Shown one piece after another: positions 33,624 through 44,652 of a stretch of DNA of 64,000 bases. Each line of letters begins with the position of its first letter. Position 1 is the stretch's first letter. Both the position numbers and the translations under genes were made by a program. The DNA comes from Dryas octopetala (lineage: Eukaryota > Streptophyta > Magnoliopsida > Rosales > Rosaceae), in NCBI GenBank assembly GCA_963921425.1, contig OY992838.1:21555861-21619860 (forward strand). Direction: 5' to 3'. Below the pieces are notes generated by a model that was given only the letters and a program-made list of their open reading frames with translations, ran no database searches and was not told the origin of the DNA.

Positions 33624-33938
33624 TGTAAGAACAACACTAGCCCAAGACTCATAATTAATCACAAAGTAGAAGAAGAAATATAACACTCAAAAGATAATCT
33701 TATTTCACAGAGAATAAACCTTACAGAGAAATAAGAAGGATACAATGGATTTCTGATGATAAAAACTAAAAGGAGAAGAGCCTTAATTAAAGGAGCAGCT
33801 AAGGCTAATTAAAGTAAACACAAGTTCAGAGGAGGAGAAATAAATGCAGGGTAAAGGTGGATATTTCCCAAGGTGAATGAACCTGCAAGGGGAATGATCC
33901 TGGAGAGTTTATTTTTAGAAAGCCACTTTAATTCTAAC
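33624..33938 (-). repeat. 3' LTR of the minus-strand copia element (probable)
   Basis: On the minus strand, downstream of the RNase H end, a purine tract TTAAGGGGGAG is followed by TGTTAGAA at 33938. TTCTTACA at 33631-33624 gives near-symmetric TG...CA ends about 315 bp apart. The size suits a small copia LTR. No second LTR was found. Confidence 0.6.
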
Positions 33939-35505
33939 ACTCCCCCTTAAAGTGATTTTCTAGAAACCAATCCAAGCTGAGTACGAAAAGCTTCGAAAGG
34001 TCCTTTGAAGAGTGACTTTGTGAAAATGTCAGCAATGTTGGCATTGCTGCGTACTTCCGAGACATTGATAGTTCCATCAAGCACACATTCACGAATAAAG
34101 TGATGAGCAATCTTAATGTGCTTGGTTCTTGCATGACACATTAGATTAGTTGCAAGCTTTATTGCACTTTGGTTGTCACCATGAATAGTAATAGGATAAT
34201 GAATTGGAGAAACAACATCCTCAAACAATCGTCGCAGCCACACACATTCTTGAGCAGCAAGAGAAGACGCCTTATATTCTGCCTCGGTGGTTGAGAGAGA
34301 GATAGAACCTTGCTTCTTACTACACCAAGAGACACAAGCTGAACCACAAAAGAAAACAAAAGCAAAAGTTGACTTTTGATCATCCAAATCACCACCAAAA
34401 TCAGCATATGTGAAACCTTGTAGTTCAAAACTAGCTTCCTTCTTGAATATAAGTCCCATGTCAAGAGTTGTAGAGACATATTTCAATATGTGATTTGCTA
34501 CATCGAGATGAGGTTTTCTCGGAGTCTACATAAAACAACTAACAAGCCCAACAGAGAAAGAAATAACTGGCCTTGTTATAGCCAAATAAATAAGACTGCC
34601 TACCAATTCTCGGTACCGTTTGAGGATCAGGAAGAAGTTTACCTTCTTCACGTCTTATCTTTAAGTTTGCATCAAGTGGAGTGAAACATTTTTTTCTGTT
34701 GTCTAACTCAACCTTCTCAACTAGCTTTCTTGCATAGCTCTTTTGAAATAGAAAAATTTCATCCTTCAAATTTTCCACTTCCAAACCAAGAAAATGAATC
34801 AATTCACTCAAGTCTTTCATTTCAAACCGCAATGAGAGTTCAGCTCTAAGCTTTGCAATCTCCTTATCATCATTGGCGGTTACAATCATGTCATCCACAT
34901 ACAAAAGAATTATCATACGCAAATTCTCATGCTTCTTAACAAATAAACTTATATCAGAATTAGAAGCAACATAACCACAAAATAGTAAGAATTAAGCAAT
35001 CTTACCATACCAAGCTCTTGGGGCTTGTTTCAAGCCATAGAGGGCCTTTTTCAATTTGCAAACCAAATCTGGTTTTTCTTGTGAGACATAACTCAATGGT
35101 TGAACCATGTAAATTTCTTTATTAATCTCACCATATAAGAAGGCATTTTTAACATCCAGCTACCACAATTTCCAACCTTGACAAGTAGCCAAAGAAATCA
35201 CAACACAGACTGAAGGTTTCCTCATAGTTCTCCCCAAACTTTTGAGAGAAAGCACGACCAACAAGCCTTGCTTTATAGCGGTCTACACTTCCATCAGCCT
35301 TGCGCTTTATTTTGTAAACCCATTTGCATGTTACCAGTTGTACACCTTGGGGCTTTGGAACAAGATCCCAAGTCTCATTTTTAATGAGCATTCATCTCAT
35401 CATCCATAGCAAACTACCTCATAAAAACAAGATGGCTCACTATCATCAAATGGACCAGCATGCAAACAAGAATAATAGCTCACATAGTCACCCATTTCCA
35501 CTTCA

Positions 35506-35595
35506 CAGTGAGGTATTTCAGCTCCACTTCACTGTGAGATATTTCAGCTCCAAATGGACCAACTTCCACTTCACTATGAGGTATTTCAGCTCCCC
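35506..35595. repeat. Three-copy minisatellite within the copia pol linker
   Basis: About three tandem units of around 28-37 bp sharing CACTTCACTGTGAGGTATTTC and AGCTCC. On the minus strand they encode a repeated EIxHSEVE-like segment in the integrase-RT linker. Confidence 0.8.
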
Positions 35596-36466
35596 CATTT
35601 CCTTGTTCCACTGTAGAAGAATCAACTTGAGTCATAGCTTCCTTAGTTCCTTGTTTATCTACAGAAATATCATTTGGATCCATTGATTGACCAATTGAAG
35701 AATTGGGAAAGGAATCTGCCAAATCAGGTTCAACAATAGTGTCTTGTCATAATAAGAAGAAATTAATCTCATCAAAACCAACATCTTTATAAACTGTAAA
35801 TTTATGAGTTTCAGGATCCATGCACTTCCAGCCCTTCTTTCTTTCATCATAGCCAACGAAAATGCATTTTTTGGCTTTTGCTTCTAACTTGGATCTTTGA
35901 TCATTTGGAATATGAATATAGCATATTGAACCAAAAACTTTGAAGTGCTTGAAAATTGGCTTCTCACTGAACATTTGCTCATACGACGACTTCAAATTAA
36001 TTAAATTAAGAGGAACCCCGATTAATCACATAAGTTGCACAAGCTATACCCTCTGCCCAAAAAGTCTTGGTAAAGTTTTTGCAAATAACCAGCTTCTACA
36101 AGTCTCTACTAGGTGCCTAATCTTCCTTTCCGCCACAACATTTTACTGTGGTGTGTGAGCACAAGTGAGTTGTCTGCAAATACCATGTTTAGTACAAAAA
36201 GTGTTAAAATCTGAAGAGGTAAACTCTCGACCATTATCAGTCCGAAGACACCTTATTTTCCTTTCAAGTACTGCTTCAACACTGATCTTGAACTCTTGGA
36301 ATTTGGAGAAGACATCAGACTTTTCTTTCACAAAATTTACCCAAGTATATCTTGTAAAATCATCTACAAACAGTGACATGTATTGACAATCTTTGAAATA
36401 AGGTGTAGTTGTAGGTCCCATCAAATCACTATGGACTAATTCCAATGGAGCCTTGGTGCTAGAAAT

Positions 36467-37395
36467 TAGGGGTGGACATGGGTAGGGTTGGGTCGGGTTT
36501 GGACACAACCCGCAGACCAACCCGGTGGGCTCGGTTTGTAAAATTTACAACCCAACCCAAACCATTAATAGGTTACAAACCAAACCAAACCAAACCAAAC
36601 CATTGCTAATCGGGTTGGATTGGTCGGGTTATCCACTTTGGGCCTACACAAAAAATATTTGAACAATAAACTTATATAATTAAGCCAATGAAGGCCAAAA
36701 GCTAAAAGCCCATGCAAATGTTGCAGTTGGGTAAGGTGTTTGGAATCACTTTTATAGAGAATGGATTGGAAGTGAGTTATCTTCCTAGCCGATGTGGGAT
36801 AGTGGCACAGCTAGGACTTTTGCTATTTCTTTCTTCTTTTGTTTTTTTTTGTTTGTTGACTCTTTGCTTCTCTCTCTCCCTCACTGTAACAAAACCCACA
36901 CCAACTGCCATTATAATAAAAAGACGGCCCTGTAACTCTGTAAGCCTCCCATTTTCTTCTTCTTTTTATGTTTTTTACATTATTATATTTGTATATTTCA
37001 TAATTAAGAGTTTCAAGCCCTCCATGTTCACCACCAAAAAGAAATATTAACTGGAGGAATTAGGGATCAAAGTTGATTGGTCATCTACAAGGCTCACTCT
37101 CATCTCTGTCAAGTGTCACCGGCGGCACTCTTTACATATGGATGTAGAAAGAAGCTAGAGAGGTGGGAGGATGAAGATGAGTGGAGGATTCCTGCTGGGT
37201 GGTTAAGCGCAGCGGGTTGGTTCGGTCTAGATCGGGCTTTTAGCTTATGCACCCGTAAACTGGCCTGCATCAGGTCGGGTTGGCCGGTTAGAGCACCGAC
37301 TACCTTTGTTTCCCTTTCTCAGACTGAACCAAACCAACCCATTCAGATCGGGTTGGTCGGATTGGTCGGGTTGACCTGCACTTTGTCCACCCCTA
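36467..37395. mobile_element. hAT-like non-autonomous element A
   Basis: Perfect 12-bp inverted termini TAGGGGTGGACA / TGTCCACCCCTA, flanked by a perfect 8-bp duplication CTAGAAAT (36459-36466 and 37396-37403), as expected for hAT transposons. Both ends carry clusters of GGGTTGG/GGTCGGG and their complements. The interior has a Pol II-like CCGATGTGGGAT patch and no transposase ORF. It interrupts the copia integrase exactly at a codon stretch that reads continuously once one duplication copy is disregarded. Confidence 0.95.
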
Positions 37396-37514
37396 CTAGA
37401 AATTGATTTGGAAAAAGGTAGTCGATGTACCTTCCCAAATTGGCACCCTTCACAAACTTTATCACAGGTAAATAAGTCTATCCATACAATTTTTGTCCTT
37501 TGTAAGGTTATCAT

Positions 37515-38095
37515 AGATTAATATAGAGAAGTGATCTAAAGCTAACTTGTTAGCAAATTAATATGAAGCTAGCCATGCTTTTGGGCCCATCACATAACTA
37601 ACTTATAATCCGAACCGTCTATTATTTAAACCCTACTTTAAAAATCATTATTACAAAAAATCAACTAAATTGAAAACATTTAGTTATCTAATTGTGATCA
37701 AATAAATAAACGATCATTGTTTTTCGGTAAAAGCATATAAATATTGTTATTTTAATCAAACGGCAAATGACTTCTAATTTTGAAAATTTTTTTACAGAGA
37801 TAATCTTTGAAGTAAAATCTAAAAAATGAACGATTCAATTTTTGAGATTATATTGTGGGATAGGCTCAACATGACAATATGGTGGTTAGTTGGTATTAAC
37901 TTCTTAACGAATTAGCTATAGAGCATTCTTAGATTAATATATATCAGGCCCTTATTAGTCTTTTTAACCCTAATTTGTTGGCAAATCAAGTGAGAGACAG
38001 AGTAGAGCATGGTCAATAAATAGGGAGAGGGTTTTGCCGTTTGGGTTTTGTTTTGACTATTGTGTTTCCTCTGTTCAAACACTGGACAGAAAGGA
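37515..38095. other. Upstream region of the RAD52-like gene
   Basis: AT-rich, no transposon ends recognised. The last 100-200 bp presumably hold the promoter and 5' UTR; no convincing TATA box. The in-frame region upstream of the ATG at 38096 has no earlier ATG. Confidence 0.5.
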
Positions 38096-39256
38096 ATGGC
38101 GTATTCAGGGTCGTCAAAATCTTCTGTATTGAGATCGCTGTGCGGAGCTGTGGTTGAAAGTTGGTCTTGGCGCCGTTCCTACGCCAAGTTAGCCGCTTCT
38201 TCTTATGTGGAAGGGCGGAGGGAGAAAGACGAAGGAGAAGTTGAAGACGACTTTGCAGTGAGCTCCGGAATCAGCAGACCCCTTTCTGAAATCCTCAAGC
38301 AACTCAACAAGAAAGTCCCTGATTCCCTCATCAAAGTCCGCTCTGAAGATGGGTTTTCCTGCAAATACATCCCCTGGTATTATATGTATACATGTATATT
38401 TTATTTTAATTTCAAAATCTTCGGAAAAATGAAAACAAGCAAAAGGGTCTCTGAATCCGTTGTGGAATTGACATTTCAGGCACATTGTTAACCGGATTAT
38501 GAACTTGCATGCTCCAGGTACTATTTTCCGTTCATATCCCAAAGACAAAGTGATTTCCGGTTCTTGCTTTTCAATTTCATGCTAAATAATTGTATTTGTA
38601 GAATGGTCTGGTGAGGTCCGAAGCATCACCTACTCTGCTGATGCTAAGTCTGTATCTGTTGTTTATCGTGTCACGCTTTATGGAACTGACGCTGAGGTAC
38701 CCTTTTCATATTTCAATTTTTTTTTCCTCTGAACCTTTTAATTATGATTCTGTTGGATGCTATAATTCACAATTATCTAAACAATCTACATTTTTCCAGT
38801 ACATGAGTTTAATGTATTTAGAAATGAACATGTGTTAGTATTTGTATCTCCTATGTACAAATGAATGGCTGGAATTCAGTTGTATAAGTATTCAGAAATC
38901 TGGTGTCATGAACTGTTTTTTCAGTGAATTTGGAACTCAGTTGTATTAAGGTAAGCATATTCTCTCATTTATGAGAACCTCATAGAACTGTTTCTTAATT
39001 TCTGTCTTTATCTTTTGTTAATACAAGTGGCATTTGTGATTTATGTGATGGTAGGGTCGGAAAGTTGTATACATTCCTTTGGTGGTTTCTCTAAGTATTA
39101 CTGAGATATACATTTGTTTAAAGAAAAACTGAAATATATGTCAACTTTGTTCTAATGGTTGAAGTCAGGAGGCTTCCACAGGTTCTGTGATTATGAATGA
39201 AGAAATTCACGGAAGATTTGGTTGATGCTCCTTTAATGTGCTTCAGAAAATAGAAA

Positions 39257-39318
<62 letters not shown>

Positions 39319-39520
39319 TAATGGAAATTTTGGATCTGACTTGCTTTCCACTCTATTTGTGTCCTGTTTCTGCCAGATTTTTAGGGAGTCGATAGGCACA
39401 GCTTCAGTAGATGACACAAGTTATGGGGATCCTGTACAGAAGGCAGAAGCAATGGCATTTCGCCGAGCTTGTGCACGCTTTGGGCTCGGCCTTCATCTTT
39501 ATCATGAGGATTTGTCGTAG
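38096..39520 (+). CDS. RAD52-1: Mitochondrial RAD52-like DNA repair protein (RAD52-1/ODB1 type), complete
   Basis: Four exons (38096-38376, 38480-38517, 38602-38696, 39377-39520) join in phase to 185 residues, near the length I recall for Arabidopsis RAD52-1 (At1g71310). The N-terminus is Ser/Arg-rich with few acidic residues (SSKSSVLRSLCGAVVESW), suggesting a mitochondrial presequence. The conserved domain contains ISRPLSEILKQLNKKVPDSL, CKYIPWHIVNRIMNMHAPEW, VVYRVTLYGTDAEIFRE and the C-terminal KAEAMAFRRACARFGLGLHL motif of RAD52-type DNA-binding proteins. Family members bind single-stranded DNA, promote annealing and act in organellar recombination-dependent repair; ODB1 is also linked to mitochondrial RNA splicing. 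Intron 3 contains a long GA microsatellite. Confidence 0.93.
39259..39315. repeat. (GA)n microsatellite in RAD52-like intron 3
   Basis: Almost perfect GA run of about 27 units on the + strand, about 60 bp before the exon 4 acceptor, which may place it near the branch-point region. Confidence 0.95.
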
Positions 39521-40002
39521 TGGGACATAGCTAGTGCTTGTGCTATGAAGCATATAGGCTTCTATGCAATGTTTTGTGGATGATGGATGGATGATGCTTC
39601 AGGTGACTTGTTACTTTCTGCTGTGATTTGTGTGGGTAGATTTTGATGATGCGAATCATGCGACCCAGTTTGTTGGAGTGGAAATTTTGTGTTGTATGTA
39701 ATTGTCATTCAAGCATTAGCCTCTGTAAGTAATTAAGCTAACATGTCGAGTAGTTTATGGTCAAAATGTTGTGTTTTGGATTTGTTTTTCAGTTCTAGTT
39801 ATATTTGATCATGTTGTGCTAGTATATTCTGCATGGACTTTGTGGAAATAGACTGACTTGTATATTCTGCATGGACTTTGTGGAATGAACAAAATTCTGT
39901 TATTGATGATGGGTATCCGAGAGAAGCTACCATTTTATATGAGTTTGCTGTAATGTGCCTCCAGGATTTAAAGGGTTAGCATGCTACAAACTAAACATTG
40001 TA
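39521..40002 (+). other. 3' flank of the RAD52-like gene
   Basis: Probable 3' UTR and downstream DNA. A 23-bp stretch (TTGTATATTCTGCATGGACT and a few more bases) is repeated at about 39823-39845 and 39857-39880. No ORF. Confidence 0.5.
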
Positions 40003-40260
40003 GATGGATGGAACTGTTTGTTCTACTAAGCAAAAACGAGGATCAGGGGCAATTATAAAAAATGTTGCAGGTGAGTTGGTCCTCGACAGGGCAAGTCGAG
40101 CACAGTATTTTTTCTGCGTATGGGCAAGTCAGGTGCTGGCTTTTCTGGAGGGTCTTAATAAATTAGTGTTGGAAAGTGGCTTCTGTTCTTGTTGAGTCTG
40201 ATTCCATTGAAGGGATCAATTGGCTGCATACCGAGCGAGCCGAGGGTGGTTACTTAAGCT
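40003..40260 (+). pseudogene. RNase H-like (RVT_3 type) remnant
   Basis: MDGTVCSTKQKRGSGAIIKN, followed by AQYFFCVWASQVLAFLEGL and then VESDSIEGINWL, match the plant RNase H-like domain found at the ends of LINEs and in stand-alone copies: the first catalytic Asp, the Glu-equivalent segment and the ESDS motif. A stop in the first frame and a one-base shift before VESDS show it is broken. The Glu expected in the AE(L)xA helix position reads differently here (VWASQVLA). Confidence 0.75.
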
Positions 40261-40388
40261 TAGTTTAGGATTGTTGTAAGCAAAATTGTTGTGAAGTAAA
40301 ATAGCTGTGAGGTAAAGTCAGCTGTTATAATTATATTATAATGTAAAACTGATGTGGCTATTTATAATTACTAAAAGGAATTAATGTC

Positions 40389-40726
40389 ATTTTGCTCCCC
40401 AGACTTCTAATTTGAAAACCCCTGACTTTTTCAATTTTGCCAATTGAGATTCTTTCGTCAATTTACATATTTTTCATCCTAAATGTCAAGAATAATCAAC
40501 CAAAATTTAGCGAAAAATGAAGGAGAGATAAATGATGCATGAGGAAAAAATGGTAAGATCTAAATGGAAGAGACCATTTTGCCCTCAAAGATTTGGATGA
40601 AAAATGTGTAAATTGTCAGGAGAACCTCAATTGGTAAAATTGAAAAAGTCAGGGTCCTTCATTTTCCAAATTAGAAGTTTAGGGAGCAAACTGATACAAG
40701 TGTAATAGTCTAGGGAGCAAAATGGT
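40389..40726. mobile_element. MULE-like MITE with perfect 9-bp duplication
   Basis: 338 bp flanked by identical ATTAATGTC at 40380-40388 and 40727-40735. Ends ATTTTGCTCCCC and GGGAGCAAAATGGT are inverted repeats extending inward over about 70 bp (for example CCTGACTTTTTCAATTTT and its partner). No coding capacity. A 9-bp duplication and long imperfect TIRs fit Mutator-like elements. Confidence 0.85.
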
Positions 40727-40739
40727 ATTAATGTCTTAC

Positions 40740-41240
40740 TAAAATAGACATGATGCTAAAAGTGCCTTTCAGTTATTTGTTTGGTAAAAATAAAATGTTT
40801 TTGAAATTTTTGACTACAAATTTGTATTAGCATTAATTTTTCAAATAATAACGTTATTAAATAAGTATGTCTATTATTTTTTTTGGGTATATTATAATTT
40901 TAATCGTACAAATAAAATATCATAATTAATGATCACAATATAATATATAACTAACAATTAAAATATTCTGAAGACAACGTTCAAGGAGAAAACAAAACAT
41001 AAAATAAGAATAAGAGATGTGATTTTCAAAAATCAATGAGGGTATTATGGGTAAAATAAAATATTCATTGCAGCTTTCAAAAGCACTTAAAAATCTGCTT
41101 TCTATTTTTGTTGTGGGGAGTTGAGAATTGTGGAGAAAGCAATTTTTAAATTTTTTACCAAATACCAAAACTGCTGTAGATGATTGAGAATTGTCATCTA
41201 TGGCAGCTTTTGGATCCTGCATTGCAATCCCAAACGGGGC
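40740..41240. other. Possible truncated MITE ending GCAATCCCAAACGGGGCC
   Basis: The end at about 41223-41240 resembles the GGCCCCGTTTGG terminus of the 31-kb element. A partner 5' end was not found, so this may be a truncated relative. The interior is AT-rich with no ORF. Confidence 0.4.
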
Positions 41241-41571
41241 CTAAATTCATGGCCCCAGACGGGCTCTTAAGAATGCTTTAACTCTTCAAATTGTTTTGCG
41301 TGAAATTTGTCAAATTGCAAATTGAAGAAATAAGTATTTCTAAGCCTGGAAAAATAGACTTTTTTTAGCAAATTACATTTGAATCAATAAAACATTTCAA
41401 TATTACATAATAGTCAATGTGGGTTTTTTTTTCCCATAAAAATCAATTAATGAGTTTGAAATTTTATCCTACTTTAGTCAATAGGCTTAGTCCACATACA
41501 AAAAATACCATTTTTTCCATTATGTTTTATTCATTAATTATGAGCGTACAATTATGTCGTTACCCTTGATT

Positions 41572-41605
41572 TGGTTTAGGGTTTAGGGTTTAGGATTTGG
41601 GATTT
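41572..41605 (+). repeat. Short interstitial telomere-like run
   Basis: About three TTTAGGG-type units followed by degenerate copies. Such short runs are common in plant DNA and are not evidence of a chromosome end. Confidence 0.7.
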
Positions 41606-42437
41606 TAGAGCTTATGGCTTAAGATTTTGATCTCGAATTTTGGGCAAGGCTAATGTAACACCCTGAATTTTTGACTTATTTTAATTTTGTTACTTAAGCT
41701 TTTTAACCTTATTCTTAAGGTTTGTTTAAAGGAATTAAAGTTTTCCTTAATTTTGTTTTGACTAACCAAGACCTTTGATTATAGTTCTGGAGTTTAGTTG
41801 TGTGAAAGTTGATTTTTGGAAAAGGAAGTTTAAAAGTTTAGTGATTATTTTATTTATTTTCATTTTTCATAATTAAATTATGAGATGAGTCTTTTTTTAT
41901 AATTTTTTTTGGAAATGATTTAACTATTTTGAGGCTATAGGAAATTAGTACTCATCGTTTTGAGTCCGTAGGATTTTTCGGGGAATTATTTGGAGTCCCG
42001 AGCTATTTTTTGTGAATTTTCGAAGTTGGAAAATAGGAAATTAAAAGGAATGAAAAAGGGTTGATGACTAGGCCGACAACACGCCACGTGGCTCGCTGCC
42101 GTTCGCCCAAACAAGCTGAAAAGGCGCTGAGGGAGCGCACATACAGGACAGGCGCTGAGGGACCACACAGAAGGTCATGTTTTAATCTAAGCCTTTGAAG
42201 CTCATTAAACCGAATGAATCACAGCTGTTGATTCCTTAAGGAACCGATCACTATAGCAACCGGATCCCCTTTGACTCGCATGTCCCTAAGTGGAGCTACC
42301 TAGTCCATTTTGTTTCTACAAACGGGCAACCCACCGATTATTCCTTGACCCAATTCGGATTTCTTCCTTGTTTTTGCACTTTTTAGTGCATTTTGTCCCA
42401 CATTGGAGAATTAGAGAAACTTATCACCCCTTGTGCC

Positions 42438-42445
42438 TATAAATA
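42438..42445 (+). promoter_or_regulatory. TATA box of the candidate LTR
   Basis: TATAAATA preceded by the CCCACATTGGAGA-type motif common in plant retrotransposon promoters and followed by a leader-like sequence. Confidence 0.5.
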
Positions 42446-43105
42446 AAGACCATTGTACCTTATTTCACTTGCACCACCAAGTGAAGTTAGAGTTAGTCAC
42501 TCCTTGGTTCTTTGGGAGTCTCTCTAAGAAGAGACATACCAAAAAGGAAGAAAATTCTCATAATTGCAAAAGTTTTCTTTGGGGAGCTTGCTAAGGAGGA
42601 TGAGTCATTAGGAGTAGAGTCTAACTTTGGAGATCTACAACTGGGTAAGTATTTTATTATTTATGTTTTATTTATTTTTTTAGGCTTTAATATTGGGTTG
42701 CATGCTTAGATTAATTGAGTAAGATTTATTTATTAATTAAGCATGCCTATGTTTATTTTGGAGATTTAATTGCTTAATTTATTTAGTTAATTATGCATAA
42801 TTAGTTGTAACATTAATTTGGAGATTTAATTAAAGGCTAATAACTTGTTAGGCTTAGCATGAAGATTAAATTGAATTTAAACTATTATTCGAGCTTAATT
42901 AATTAGTGGAATATTTTGAAGAAATACTAATTAATTAAACATTTGGGTAATACTTAAGTTTAATTTATTCTAACTCAAATTAATTTGTGGAATTGTTTTA
43001 AAGTTTAAACCGAAGCAATTAGTCATGTGGTTTGACTTTAAAATAAAACTTGAAACTCAGAAACTCTAAATAATAGAGTTCAGTCCACTTAGGATTAGAG
43101 TCTTT

Positions 43106-44560
43106 AGGGTTGTGCAAGGAGTAAAATTTCTGTTTCGAATAAATTTTCGATGGAAATTTTCGCTGAAATTTTTTATGAAAATTTCGACGGAAATTTTCGC
43201 GAAATTTCCATTAAAATTTCGATTTCGATAAAATTGGATAAAAACGACGGAAATTGCTATCAAAATATGGTAATTTTGAATGAAACTTAACCATATGTTT
43301 ATTTAACATATTATCTACTATATTAATAAAAAATATTGAAGAAACCAAAAAATATAGTAGATTTCATGTGATATAAGGTAAATATAATGCGCGCTGGAGA
43401 CAAATACTGTTAAATAAAAATACTTCACTAATTAATAATTACATAAAAATGACATCTTTTTAAGGGATATTTAATCATTTTGAATCCAATTGTCTTTAAA
43501 ACATATGTCGACAAATAAGAAAATGGCATGTATTGTTATTTTCTAAACCACTTAATTCAATAACCAAAAACAATCTAAGTAGATTGTGAGATCCCGAAAA
43601 GTTGGTTTATAATTTATTTTGAAGTAAATAGTGATTTATTGATAATTATCTTGTTAATTCGGAGATATTATAATTTTTCTAAGAAATTTTGGAAGGAACT
43701 AAATGAATTTGAAGTCGTAGAAAAATAAAATTTATTAAGACGAGCTCACGAGATTTTACAAAACGTTTTTCGGACCTCGAAGTTAATTTTGGTAAGTTAT
43801 TTGAATTTTAAGTGATTTCGGCGAGTCATTGAGGAACAATAAAAATTAGGAAAGACTCAGTCTTGATTTTACTCTTGTTGGAAAAGTCTCGAGTCAACGA
43901 GCGCATAGACGCAAATGAAACGTGTTTTTTTTTCTTTCCTTTCCTTTTCTTTTCTTTTCTTTTTATTTTTTTCTTTTCTTTTTATTTTTTTTTATTTTTT
44001 TTCTTCTTTTTCTTTTCTTTTTTTTTCTTTTCTTTTTTTTTTCTTTTCTTTTCTTTTCTCTTCCTTCAGTTCTCACGCAGACATTTGACCAAAAAAAAGT
44101 TCTCACGCAGACAACACTTTTCCCTCCCCCCTCACTCCTCCTTCCTCCCTCCTCCCTCCTCCCTCCTCTCTCCCTAATCTCTTCTTTCTCCTCTCTCTCC
44201 CTCCCTCTCCCTCCCCTCCCCGATCTCCTTCTCTTCCGGAGCTCTTCTCCTCCCCGGATCTCTTCTCCCTCCGGCGACGGCGACCTCTTTCTTCTTGATC
44301 TCTTCTCTCCCTCCGGCGACGGCTGCCCTCTCTCCCTCCAGGCTCTGCCTCCCTTCGGTCTCTACGCAAAATTTCAACAAGATTTCGCCAAATTTCGACG
44401 AAATTTAGAGAAATTTAATGAAAATGTGCTTGGAGCATTTTCGAAATTTCGAGCGAAATTTCGTCAAAATTTTTACGAAAAATAACGGATCTATGATAAA
44501 ATTTCGGGATCCCCAAAAAACAAAAATTTCGCCGAAATTTTTGAAATTTCATTCCTTGGG
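43106..44560. other. Region bounded by GAAATTTCG-rich inverted sequence
   Basis: Near 43130-43225 and again near 44370-44560 the sequence is packed with GAAATTTCG/CGAAATTTC motifs. The left side begins CAAGGAGTAAAATTTC and the right side, inverted, reads CCAAGGAATGAAATTTC, so this is probably one inverted-repeat element. I could not find a clean target duplication. A gypsy-like start TGAGATCCCGAAAAG lies inside at 43588. Confidence 0.5.
43922..44340. repeat. Long polypyrimidine tract
   Basis: About 140 nt of almost pure T/C (TTTTC units), a short break, then about 220 nt dominated by CTCCCT. ORFs across it on either strand are low-complexity artefacts. Confidence 0.9.
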
Positions 44561-44652
44561 GATGTGTGACCTAAAAGGCTGGGTCATAACGAGATTGTAT
44601 TAAACTTAAATTTTGACTAAGTTTTCGTATTGTCAGACACTAGGAACGCCAG

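Larger units (their letters stand above)
33947..37514 (-). pseudogene. Ty1/copia pol, minus strand, decayed and split by a hAT element
   Basis: Reading the minus strand from 37514, order and motifs are: gag-pre-integrase end (GCQFGKVHRLPFSKS), integrase core (LVHSDLMGPT, FVDDFTRYTWVNFV, LRTDNGREF) at 36520-36143, integrase tail (FKHFKVFGSICYIHIP) near 35995-35747, RT start (WDLVPKPQGVQLVTCKWVYKIK) at 35391-35149, RT palm with LLYVDDMIVTANDD at 34922-34539, and RNase H (ADFGGDLDDQKSTFAF, LSTTEAEY, TKHIKIAHHFIREC) at 34486-33947. Several frameshifts and stops separate these pieces. The first two are separated by a 929-bp hAT-like insert at a duplicated CTAGAAAT. Gag and protease are absent, so the element is 5'-truncated. 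Confidence 0.92.

Noticed and set aside
41572-41605. TTTAGGG units as a chromosome end
   Set aside because: Only about three units, flanked by ordinary transposon DNA on both sides.
43922-44485. 187-codon + strand ORF and overlapping minus-strand ORFs
   Set aside because: They are translations of a polypyrimidine tract (Phe/Ser/Pro-rich or Arg/Glu-rich); no domain, no start context, no splice support.
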